Below the pieces are notes generated by a model, which did not search any database, had not been told where the DNA came from, and saw only the letters and a program-made list of their open reading frames with translations. DNA of 64,000 bases from Desulfovibrio sp. (GTDB lineage: Bacteria > Desulfobacterota > Desulfovibrionia > Desulfovibrionales > Desulfovibrionaceae). Shown here piece after piece: positions 25,771 through 34,011 of the stretch. The stretch is taken from contig JAISTH010000073.1 of the NCBI GenBank assembly GCA_031272715.1, positions 48,973-112,972 of the forward strand, read 5' to 3'. How positions within the stretch are numbered: the first letter of the stretch is position 1; each line of letters opens with the position of its first letter. The translations under genes and the position numbers were made by a program.

Positions 25771-28356
25771 ATGTGCCGGCGCACGCTCCGTCCGCTGTTC
25801 GTCGTTCTGGCGTTCCTGCTTTTGCCGTGTCCGGCGCACGCCGACGACTGGGTGGCGTCCTTCCATCAGGACGGGCTGCCCAGCCATCTGGTGGGCGTGG
25901 ACAAGGGCCGTCAGACCTTCATCTTCTTCGAGAAGAAGAGCCCCCTGAAGGTGAAATACACCTTCCCCTGCGCCACCGGCCAGCTGGCCGGGGACAAGCG
26001 GCAGACCAACGACCTGCGCACCCCCGAGGGGGTGTACTTCGTGGAATACAAGATCGCCAGCGGTCTGGACTTCAAGGAATACGGCGGCATCGCCTACACG
26101 CTGAACTACCCCAATCCCGTGGACAGGCTCCGCGGCAAGACGGGGTACGGCATCTGGATACACAGCAAGGGCGTGGAGCTCGTCCCCAGGGGCACCAAGG
26201 GGTGCATCGCCCTGGGACTGGAGGAGATCGGGCTGGTCGGCCCGAGCCTGACGCCGGGCACGGCGGTGGTGCTGGCGGAGACCCTGGACGCGCCCAAGAG
26301 TTCCCCCCAGAGCGGGACCACCGCCCGGGAACTGCGCCGTCTCATGCGGCAGTGGAGCGACGCGTGGGCCTCCCGCTCGAAGAAGATGTTCGACTACTAC
26401 GATCCGGAGGCCTGGGACAAGTCCATGCCCGAGTCCTTCACGGCCTTCAGGCAGAACAAGGAGCGGCTCTTCTCCATCCTGCGGTTCATCAAGATATTCA
26501 ACAGGGAGATCCATGCGCTGGAGGGGCCCGGCTACTGGGTGACCTGGGCGGAGCAGTTCTACCAGGCGTCCAACCTCTCCACCGAGGGGGTCCGGCGTCT
26601 GTACTGGCAGCAGGGCAAGGACAAGAAATACCGCATAGTCGGGATGGACTGGATTCCCCGGGATCTCGGCATGCGGGCCGACTTCCGCAAGGGGCGGCTC
26701 GTCACCGACTCGAATCTCGTGGTCACGGACGCCGAAGCCCCTCTGCTGCCGAAGCTCGACATGCCCGAGATGGCGCCCGAGACGGCGGCGGTCGAGGCGA
26801 CCCCGCCCCGGACGGTGCCCCTGGTGACCCCGGTGCCCCAGACGGCATCCGTGCCCGTGGCGACGCCGGCGCCCCAGACTGCGCCCCCGGCGATGTCGCC
26901 GGTTCAGACGGCGCCCGTGCCCATGCCGATGCCTCCGGCACAGACGGCTCTCCCCCTGACCGCGGACGCCACCGGCGTCCCGACGAATTCCTCCGCGTCG
27001 CAGGTCTCCGCGGGCGGGAAGATCCTGGCGTTCGGCGACAAGAAGCCCAACGCGGACGGCGCCTCTTCCGGCAAGATACGCTGGGAGATCGGCCGCGCCG
27101 ATGCCGATGCGGATGCGGCGCCTCCTGCCGGCCCGTCGCCGCTCGTGCTTCCTCCCGTGGACTCCCCGCCCATCGAGGCCATCCATGGCGGCAAGAAGTC
27201 GTCCGCCAAGGCCGCACGTCCGGACGGGAACGGCCAGGACGAAGCCATGCCGTCCCGCGCGGCGACCCGGAAGGGCAAGGTCTTCGACAAGCCGGAGGAA
27301 CCCCCGAAGGCGCCGAACCAGCCGGACGATGCCGGGACGGAACCGTCCAAGGACGTGGCGGCCCGGAAAGGCAAGGTCTTCGACGGGACGGATGCGCCCG
27401 CGAAGGAACCGCCGGCCGCCTCGAAGGATCCGAAGGCCTCGAACGCGCCCGACGCCGCCGCAGCGGAGCCGGCCGGGGACATTGCGGCCGGGAACAGGAA
27501 GGGATACGGCGGATCCGACGACGACGAGGGTCGACCCTCCACGGGTGCGGACCGGAAGAGGAATGCCGCCAACGGCGCCGTGAAGGAGCCGGAAGGCGCG
27601 GCCCAGGTCCGGGAGGAACTGCGCACGTGGATGAGCCAGCTCGCCGCGCGTTCGCCGGAGATAGTGTCGCTCTATGCTAGGGACCAGTTCGGCAGGACGC
27701 CGAAGTCCACGTCGAAGTCGGCCTATTCGGCCGAGATGAAGGGACTGGAGAAGCTGCGCGATGCGCCCTGGATCAAGGTCATGGACCGCAATATCCGCAT
27801 CGTTGCCGACGATGGCGCCTTGCGGTCGAGTCACGATGAGCTGGTCGCGATTCCGGGCAAGGTCATGCAGGGCGTCAGGACCCTCTGGTGGAGGCAGGAC
27901 CAGGCGGGAAATTACAAGATAGTGGCGTCGGAGTTCGTTCCCGGGGATCACGGTCTCGCCGAGGAGTATCTCGACTCCGTGAGCGCGGAGGTCAGCGCCC
28001 TGCTGGACAGGTGGCGCGTGGCGTGGGAGCGTGCCGACATCGACGGCTACATGGCCTGCTACGACGACCGCGCGCGGCAGCAGGGCCGTTCCGGGGCCGC
28101 GAACATCCGCAGCCAGAAGGAGAAGCTCTGGAAGAAGGTGAAGCCCGTGAAGGTCCGGCTGTCCGGAAGGCGGCTGATGCTGGACGACAAGGGGATAGTC
28201 GCCGACATGCAGCAGGAGTACCAGGACACCTCCGGACGCAAGGACAGCGGGACGAAGACCCTCCAGCTGCGGTATGACGGGCAGCGTTGGAGCATCGTCA
28301 GGGAGGAGTGGTCGTCCCAGGATGCGGAGGATGTCGGCAAGGAGACCGGCAATTGA
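25771..28356 (+). CDS. Secreted L,D-transpeptidase (YkuD) with NTF2-like domains
   Basis: The protein has 861 residues. Residues 1-24 are a signal peptide (FVVLAFLLLPCPAHA). Residues 45-180 form a YkuD domain with the catalytic histidine at H131 (WIHSKG) and cysteine at C145 (GTKGCIAL); the usual HGC histidine is Lys here. Three segments of about 110 residues, near 190-310, 615-735 and 745-855, look like NTF2/Cds6-like modules with RxxWxxAW-type starts and a final Trp-Arg-Ile-Val strand. Between modules one and two is a Pro/Ala-rich linker with repeated PQTA units and two copies of RKGKVFD. The expected role is cross-linking of peptidoglycan or attachment of proteins in the periplasm. The end overlaps the next gene by 4 bp. 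Confidence 0.82.
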   Translation: MCRRTLRPLFVVLAFLLLPCPAHADDWVASFHQDGLPSHLVGVDKGRQTFIFFEKKSPLKVKYTFPCATGQLAGDKRQTNDLRTPEGVYFVEYKIASGLDFKEYGGIAYTLNYPNPVDRLRGKTGYGIWIHSKGVELVPRGTKGCIALGLEEIGLVGPSLTPGTAVVLAETLDAPKSSPQSGTTARELRRLMRQWSDAWASRSKKMFDYYDPEAWDKSMPESFTAFRQNKERLFSILRFIKIFNREIHALEGPGYWVTWAEQFYQASNLSTEGVRRLYWQQGKDKKYRIVGMDWIPRDLGMRADFRKGRLVTDSNLVVTDAEAPLLPKLDMPEMAPETAAVEATPPRTVPLVTPVPQTASVPVATPAPQTAPPAMSPVQTAPVPMPMPPAQTALPLTADATGVPTNSSASQVSAGGKILAFGDKKPNADGASSGKIRWEIGRADADADAAPPAGPSPLVLPPVDSPPIEAIHGGKKSSAKAARPDGNGQDEAMPSRAATRKGKVFDKPEEPPKAPNQPDDAGTEPSKDVAARKGKVFDGTDAPAKEPPAASKDPKASNAPDAAAAEPAGDIAAGNRKGYGGSDDDEGRPSTGADRKRNAANGAVKEPEGAAQVREELRTWMSQLAARSPEIVSLYARDQFGRTPKSTSKSAYSAEMKGLEKLRDAPWIKVMDRNIRIVADDGALRSSHDELVAIPGKVMQGVRTLWWRQDQAGNYKIVASEFVPGDHGLAEEYLDSVSAEVSALLDRWRVAWERADIDGYMACYDDRARQQGRSGAANIRSQKEKLWKKVKPVKVRLSGRRLMLDDKGIVADMQQEYQDTSGRKDSGTKTLQLRYDGQRWSIVREEWSSQDAEDVGKETGN

Positions 28357-29156
28357 AGTACAGGGAAAGGCTTTCCATCGTTTTCATGCGCGACAAGGGC
28401 CCCAGACGGAGCTTCTCGTTGCGTTTCGACGTGTTCCTGTACATCGGGGTGTTCGTCTGCTGTCTGCCGTTCCTGCTGGCGGGCGTGTCGTGGTTCGCGT
28501 GGGACGTGTGGAGCGAGAACAGGCAGCTGCGGGACGACGTGATCCGGTTCGAGACCGACCTGCGCAACGAGCAGGCGAACGTCGAGCGGCTGGAGAACAT
28601 CGAGGAGCTGCTCCGGGAGGCCGGCACCCGGGGGGGCGACGTGTTCGCGCGTCGTCTGGCCGCCACCGGCGAGGCCCCGAAGGATGAGCCTCCCCCGGAC
28701 GTCCCGGAACCCACGGAGGAGACCCCTCCGGCCGAGGAGGCGCCGGCGGCCGCCGCGGCGGCAGGGGAGGCCCCGAAGGCCGGGGAGACGCCGGCCGATT
28801 CAGGGCAGGGCGCCTTCGAAGTGGTGGACACCGGCTACGTCAACGTCGAGAACGTCCAGATACGGGCGCTGCGGGGCGGCAAGATGCGCATCGCGCTGGA
28901 CATCCGCAACCCGGACGCCCGGAAGTCCATCTCCGGGAAGGTGCAGGCGACGCTCCTGCGCTCGGACGGGTCCCAAGGCAAGATAGAGTTCGTCCCGAGC
29001 GATCTCGGGGAATTCCGGATCAACCGGTTCAAGCGCACGGTCATTCCGGCCTTCCTCCCCGGCGAGACCGAGCTGGTGAACGCGCAGGTCATAGTCGAGG
29101 TGCTCGGCGCCAACGGCAGCGTGGCCTACCGCAACGTCTTCCCCGTGGAACGCTGA
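28353..29156 (+). CDS. Membrane-anchored protein, partner of the L,D-transpeptidase, unknown function
   Basis: The 267-residue protein starts at TTG 28353, which overlaps the upstream TGA; AAGGAGA lies 7 bp before it, and this decides the start. A single membrane segment lies near residues 27-47 (VFLYIGVFVCCLPFLLAGVSW, quoted in part). A short coiled-coil follows at about 55-85 (ENRQLRDDVIRFETDLRNEQ), then a Pro/Glu/Ala linker. A C-terminal domain of about 110 residues has beta-rich composition (YVNVENVQIRALRGGKMRIALDIRNP, quoted in part). I do not recognise the family. The translational coupling suggests it anchors or scaffolds the transpeptidase at the inner membrane. A later ATG at 28386 is possible. 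Confidence 0.72.
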   Translation: MKYRERLSIVFMRDKGPRRSFSLRFDVFLYIGVFVCCLPFLLAGVSWFAWDVWSENRQLRDDVIRFETDLRNEQANVERLENIEELLREAGTRGGDVFARRLAATGEAPKDEPPPDVPEPTEETPPAEEAPAAAAAAGEAPKAGETPADSGQGAFEVVDTGYVNVENVQIRALRGGKMRIALDIRNPDARKSISGKVQATLLRSDGSQGKIEFVPSDLGEFRINRFKRTVIPAFLPGETELVNAQVIVEVLGANGSVAYRNVFPVER

Positions 29157-29181
29157 GCCTGGGGCCGGCGCCCCGGGGCTC
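29155..29181. terminator. Hairpin between converging genes
   Basis: GAGCCTGGGGC (29155-29165) pairs with GCCCCGGGGCTC (29170-29181) across a CGGC loop, with one bulge. It sits directly at the end of the plus-strand gene, facing the minus-strand sugar transferase. There is no T run, so it may slow rather than end transcription. Confidence 0.35.
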
Positions 29182-29242
29182 AGGTCGTCCCCTCCCCCGT
29201 CCTTCCGTCCCCTCTCCGTCCCGCCCGGTCTCCCGGCGGCTC

Positions 29243-30592
29243 TCAGCGCGCGCCCTTCGGGAAGAGGATGACGCCGATCGTCTTGAAGATGATGTGCACG
29301 TCCAGCAGGATGGACATGTTCTTGATGTAGTAGAGGTCGTATTCCAGCTTGCGCCGGGCGTCCTCCACGGACGCGCCGTAGGGGTAGCTGACCTGCGCCC
29401 AGCCGGTGAGGCCGGGCTTCACCGTGTGGCGGAGGCCGTAGTAGGGGATGGAGGTGCGCAGTTCCCTGACGAAGGCCATGCGTTCCGGTCGCGGTCCGAT
29501 GAAGCTCATGTCCCCCTTGAGGATGTTCCAGATCTGGGGCAGTTCGTCGATGCGCACTTTGCGGATGAACTTGCCGAAGCGCGTCACGCGGCTGTCCCCG
29601 GCCTTCGCCCAGACCGCCCCGTCCTTCTCCGCGTCCGATCGCATGGACCGGAACTTGTACACCGTGAACTCCCGTTCGAAGAGCCCCACGCGGTCCTGCC
29701 TGTAGATGACGGGGCCGGGGGACTCCAGCCGGACGATCGCCGCCGTGAGCAGCATGATCGGCATCGCCGGCACCAGCATCGCCAGGGAGAGGATCACGTC
29801 CAGCGCCCGCTTGAGGCGCCTCAGGGAGCCCCGCGTGTTGAGGGTGAAGCCTTCGTTCAGGAGCAGCCATTCGTCGGTGATCTGGGAGAGGGGGAGGCGC
29901 TGGGCCACGTGTTCGTAGAAGGTGCGTATGTCCACGACCATGGCCCCCCGCAGCTTCGCCTCGAGGAGTTCGTGGGCGATGTCCCCGTCGATGGGGGCGT
30001 CGGGCAGCAGGACGATCATCGTGGCCTTGTGGGCCTGCGCCACCCCCAGACAGTCGAAGGGGGCGCCGAGGCAGGGCCCCGCCTCGGGATCCTGGCCGGG
30101 TTCCCCCACGTAGCCGATGATCTCCGCCTTGGGCAGTCCCTCGGCCAGAAGGTTGCGCACCTTGCCGGCCCGGTCCACCCCCACCAGCAGCACCCGCAGC
30201 GGATGGGTGATCCTGTCCGCGAAGCGGACGTAGAGCCATCGCCAGCAGAGACTGCAGGTGAAGGAGACGGCGAAGAGGACGACCAGCGTCTCCCGGTCGA
30301 AGCGCCAGTGCTGGAAGGAGTACGACGCCGTGGAGGAGGAGATGATGCCGAGGAAGCACGCCAGCAGCACCCGCCCCATCGTCTCCTTGAAGTCCTCGAG
30401 TCCCACGCTGTAGGCGTCCAGGATGTAGAAGAACAGCATGTAGAAGAAGACGGTGAACATGGACGCGCCGGTGTAGTCGTGGAGGACGTGCAGATCCGGC
30501 TCTATGGTGGCGACCCCGGCGACGCCCAGCGCCAGCAGCAGGCAGAGGATGTCCAGGGCCTGCAGGCAGGCCCTGCGGTATACGCTGATCAT
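29243..30592 (-). CDS. Exopolysaccharide-type initiating sugar transferase
   Basis: The 449-residue membrane protein has four N-terminal hydrophobic segments up to about residue 120, a CoA-binding-like soluble region (LLVGVDRAGKVRNLL), then one more hydrophobic segment. The C-terminal bacterial sugar transferase domain contains KRALDVILSL, ESPGPVIYRQDRVG, FTVYKFRSMR, KVRIDELPQIWNILKGDMSFIGPRPE and VKPGLTGWAQV. These enzymes move a sugar phosphate to undecaprenyl phosphate to begin polysaccharide assembly. ATG 30592 overlaps the stop of the preceding glycosyltransferase by 4 bp, so the pair is coupled. The sugar is not predictable. Confidence 0.9.
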   Translation of the reverse strand: MISVYRRACLQALDILCLLLALGVAGVATIEPDLHVLHDYTGASMFTVFFYMLFFYILDAYSVGLEDFKETMGRVLLACFLGIISSSTASYSFQHWRFDRETLVVLFAVSFTCSLCWRWLYVRFADRITHPLRVLLVGVDRAGKVRNLLAEGLPKAEIIGYVGEPGQDPEAGPCLGAPFDCLGVAQAHKATMIVLLPDAPIDGDIAHELLEAKLRGAMVVDIRTFYEHVAQRLPLSQITDEWLLLNEGFTLNTRGSLRRLKRALDVILSLAMLVPAMPIMLLTAAIVRLESPGPVIYRQDRVGLFEREFTVYKFRSMRSDAEKDGAVWAKAGDSRVTRFGKFIRKVRIDELPQIWNILKGDMSFIGPRPERMAFVRELRTSIPYYGLRHTVKPGLTGWAQVSYPYGASVEDARRKLEYDLYYIKNMSILLDVHIIFKTIGVILFPKGAR

Positions 30593-31749
30593 CTGGGCTC
30601 CGATGGTTGGCGTGTGTCCGTGTCGGATTCCCCCTGGGGAATCCCCATGTCCCTCAGCATGCCCGACGCGACCCTGTGGGCGTCGAAGACGTCGACGGCG
30701 AGGCGGCGGCCCGCGGCCCCCATGACGGGGATGCGGTCGGGGTGCCCGATCATGTCGTCCATCGCCCGGGCGAGGGCGGAGACGTCCCCCAGGGGCACGA
30801 GCAGGCCGTTCTCCATGTGCCGCACCACTTCCCTGCATCCGGGGACGTCCGTCACGATGGCGGGCCGTCCCATGCTCATCCCCTCCATGACCGCGGTGGG
30901 GGTTCCCTCGCGCCAGGAGGGCAGCACGATGACGTGGGCCCTTGCGACATGGGGCCGCACGTCGTCCGCCTGGCCGAGATACTCCAGCGCCCCCTGGGCC
31001 TCCCATCGCCGTACCTGTTCGAGGGGGACGCTGCCGAGCCCCTCCTCGGGGGGGCCCAGAAGCCGGAAACGGACGTCCGGGTGTTTTTCCTTGAGGGACA
31101 GGGCGGCTTCGGCATACTCCCGCAGCCCCTTGGCCTCAAGCAGGCGCGCGACGAGCAGGAAGACGACGGGGGGAGGGGGAAGGGGGCAGGGCGCGAAGCG
31201 CTCGGTGTCGACGCCCGTCCCCCGGGCGATGAAAACCCGCGTCGTCGGCGCGAGGATGTGTGCGTCCCGGAAGACCGCCTCGTCGTCCCGGTTCTGGAAG
31301 AAGACCCCTTGCGCCCGGTCGAGGGCCATGCGGTAGAGCACCGTCCCCAGGCGGTGGACGGCCCGCTTGAGGGGGGTGTCCCTCTCGAAGGCGTATCCGA
31401 GCCCCGTGATGCCGGCGTAGACGCCGGGAACTCCCGCCATCCGCGCCGCAAGGCACCCGTAGATGACGGGCTTTATGGTCGTCGCGTAGCAGATGTCCGG
31501 CCGTTCCTCGCGCAGCAGGCGCAGGAGCGCCGCGAAGGTCGCCGTGTCCCGCAGGGGGTTGATGCCCTTGCGGTCCAGCGGATAGGCGAGCACGCGCGCC
31601 CCCAGGGCCTCGAGCGTCCGCCTGGAGTCCTCGTGGCCGGGAGGCGCCAAGCAGACGACCTCGTGCCCTCCCTCCCGCATGTGGGCGATGAGCACGCGCC
31701 AGAAGCCGGCGAGGGTCCGAGCCTGATTCCCGAGTATCGCGATCTTCAA
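30589..31749 (-). CDS. Family-4 glycosyltransferase (polysaccharide)
   Basis: The 386-residue protein has a GT-B fold. The N-terminal part begins with LKIAILGNQARTL and has GVPGVYAGITGLGYAF. The C-terminal nucleotide-sugar site contains VFLLVARLLEAKGL, LLGPPEEG, VLPSWREGTPTAVMEGMSMGRP and IVTDVPGCREVV, the GT4 signature. TTG 31749 is chosen as start because GGAGG lies about 12 bp upstream and the protein begins where the family does; no better ATG is present. It overlaps the sugar transferase by 4 bp. The two likely make or initiate an extracellular polysaccharide or O-antigen unit. Confidence 0.85.
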   Translation of the reverse strand: MKIAILGNQARTLAGFWRVLIAHMREGGHEVVCLAPPGHEDSRRTLEALGARVLAYPLDRKGINPLRDTATFAALLRLLREERPDICYATTIKPVIYGCLAARMAGVPGVYAGITGLGYAFERDTPLKRAVHRLGTVLYRMALDRAQGVFFQNRDDEAVFRDAHILAPTTRVFIARGTGVDTERFAPCPLPPPPVVFLLVARLLEAKGLREYAEAALSLKEKHPDVRFRLLGPPEEGLGSVPLEQVRRWEAQGALEYLGQADDVRPHVARAHVIVLPSWREGTPTAVMEGMSMGRPAIVTDVPGCREVVRHMENGLLVPLGDVSALARAMDDMIGHPDRIPVMGAAGRRLAVDVFDAHRVASGMLRDMGIPQGESDTDTRQPSEPR

Positions 31750-32003
31750 TTTGGTTCCGTCCGCCTCCGGACGCCTCGCTGTCTGTGACGGGCGCTTCCG
31801 TGCGCCGCATCGTCCCCTTGCCGTTCCGGCGGGGCGCCGCGGGGCGCTCTTTTCCCGCGCCCCCGCTGGCAATTACCACCCATGACGCGAATGTAAAGCA
31901 TCGGTTGCGGGAGCGGCCAAAAGGGCCGCGGATCCGCCTCCCTTGCGCCTCCCGGATGGTGGCGCGGGGCGGCGGCGCAATCCCGTGCCGGGACACGGAT
32001 TCG

Positions 32004-32236
32004 ACGAAAATGTTGTATTCGTGACAGGCAGAGCCATCGCAGGCCGGAACCCGATCATCCCCCATCGGCTTGAATATGCACGAAACAACGCATCCGTGAT
32101 TTGTCTCGCGAATGTGGAAACGTGAAATGCCGTTGCAGGACAAGGGTTCTCCGAGGTCGGTGTGCCGTTTTCGATCACGTTTCCACCCTTCGTTAGCCAA
32201 CTTCGACCGCCAGGAAACCACGAAAATGTTGTTTTC
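32004..32236 (+). repeat. Two copies of a 17-bp element upstream of nifH
   Basis: ACGAAAATGTTGT-A-TTC at 32004-32020 and ACGAAAATGTTGT-T-TTC at 32220-32236 differ by one base and are 216 bp apart in an otherwise non-coding 600-bp leader. The first copy continues into TTCGT, giving an ACGAA/TTCGT dyad. It may be a recognition site for a nif or metal regulator. Confidence 0.55.
32011..32026 (+). promoter_or_regulatory. NifA-type upstream activator site
   Basis: The sequence fits TGT-N10-ACA exactly (TGT 32011-32013, ACA 32024-32026), the NifA enhancer consensus. It lies about 310 bp before the expected transcription start of nifH and overlaps the first 17-bp repeat copy. No nifA gene is in the window. 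Confidence 0.5.
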
Positions 32237-32296
32237 CGGCCGCCGCAGGAAGGGGGCGATTTCGGCGAAGCCTTGCCCATGGCGGCCCGGAAGGGA

Positions 32297-32313
32297 TGGG
32301 CACGATCCTTGCC
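32297..32313 (+). promoter_or_regulatory. Sigma-54 promoter of the nif operon
   Basis: TGGGCACGATCCTTGCC has GG at 32299-32300 and GC at 32311-32312 with exactly 10 bp between, and matches the -24/-12 consensus (TGGCAC, TTGC). Transcription should begin near 32324, about 54 bp before the nifH start. With the upstream TGT-N10-ACA site it implies NifA-dependent expression. Confidence 0.85.
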
Positions 32314-32323
32314 AAGACCGTGA

Positions 32324-33199
<876 letters not shown>

Positions 33200-33290
33200 G
33201 CGTCCCGTCCCGGTCCGCGCCCGCCGCCCGTCGCGGCGGATCGCGGCGGCCGGGGGACAACACTGCAACACGACAGCGAGGAACAGCCAC

Positions 33291-33614
33291 ATGGTGATGA
33301 TACGGGCAATCATCCGTCCGGAAAGGACCACGGCCGTGCTTTCGGAACTGCTTTCCGCCGGCTTCCCGGCGGTGACGAAAGTCGACGTGTTCGGCAGGGG
33401 CAAGCAGAAGGGGATAACCATCGGGGAGATGCACTACGACGAACTGCCCAAGCAGATGCTGATGGCGGTGGTCGCCGACGAGGACAAGGACGACGTGATC
33501 TCCGTCATCCTGCGCACGGCGAAGACCGGCGAGGGGCATGTGGGCGACGGGCGCATCTTCGTGACCCCCGTGGAGGAGGCCTACACCGTCAGCACCGGCA
33601 AGCCCGGACTGTAG
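33291..33614 (+). CDS. nifI1: Nitrogen-regulatory PII-like protein NifI1
   Basis: This 107-residue PII-family protein has MIRAIIRPERTTAVLSELLSAGFPAVTKVDVFGRGKQKG at its start and GEGHVGDGRIFVTPVEEAY at the B/C-loop end, as in GlnB homologues. Its place between nifH and nifD, paired with a second PII gene, identifies it as NifI1. In methanogens and several anaerobes NifI1 and NifI2 form a complex that binds dinitrogenase and switches it off in ammonium, relieved by 2-oxoglutarate. Spacing from nifH is 91 bp and to nifI2 8 bp. No draT/draG is seen. Confidence 0.93.
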   Translation: MVMIRAIIRPERTTAVLSELLSAGFPAVTKVDVFGRGKQKGITIGEMHYDELPKQMLMAVVADEDKDDVISVILRTAKTGEGHVGDGRIFVTPVEEAYTVSTGKPGL

Positions 33615-33622
33615 GAGGGGCC

Positions 33623-34003
33623 ATGAAGGAGATACTGGCGATCCTGCGCACCAACAAGGTCAACCACACCAAGAACGCCCTGACGGCGGCCGGATTCTTG
33701 GGATTCACCTGCGCGGCCTGCCTCGGGCGCGGGAAGAAGCTGGTGGACCCCGCGGTGCTCAAGCTGGTCATGGAGAGCGGCACGCTGCCCATGACCGCGG
33801 CCGGCGAGTCCATGACCGAGGCGAGCCGCCTGATCCCGAAGCGGATCTTCTCCCTGATCGTCGACGATCACAGGGTCAAGGACGCCGTGGACGTCATCAT
33901 AGCGGTGAACAGCGGCGGCAATCCGGGGGACGGGAGGATATTCGTGCTTCCCGTGCTGGAGTCCTGGAGCGTCCGTCTGGGCGAACTGTCCGACATCGGC
34001 TAG
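33623..34003 (+). CDS. nifI2: Nitrogen-regulatory PII-like protein NifI2
   Basis: The 126-residue protein starts MKEILAILRTNKVNHTKNALTAAGF and ends with NPGDGRIFVLPVLESWSVR, the PII core with a longer T-loop region (residues about 38-75) typical of NifI2. It acts with NifI1 in post-translational control of nitrogenase. An AGGAGGGG site precedes the start. It lies 8 bp after nifI1 and 8 bp before nifD, so the switch proteins are made with the enzyme they control. The T-loop lacks the GlnB uridylylation tyrosine pattern, in line with the subfamily. Confidence 0.93.
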   Translation: MKEILAILRTNKVNHTKNALTAAGFLGFTCAACLGRGKKLVDPAVLKLVMESGTLPMTAAGESMTEASRLIPKRIFSLIVDDHRVKDAVDVIIAVNSGGNPGDGRIFVLPVLESWSVRLGELSDIG

Positions 34004-34011
34004 GAGGGCCA

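Noticed and set aside
23184..25784. Very long minus-strand open frame opposite purB and pyrE
   Set aside because: Shadow of GC-rich codons. It has His/Arg/Gly-rich composition and no ribosome site.
32004..32022. Second TunR operator upstream of nifH
   Set aside because: Arms match only ACGAA/TTCGT and the spacing is one base shorter than in the perfect site; reported only as a possible relation.
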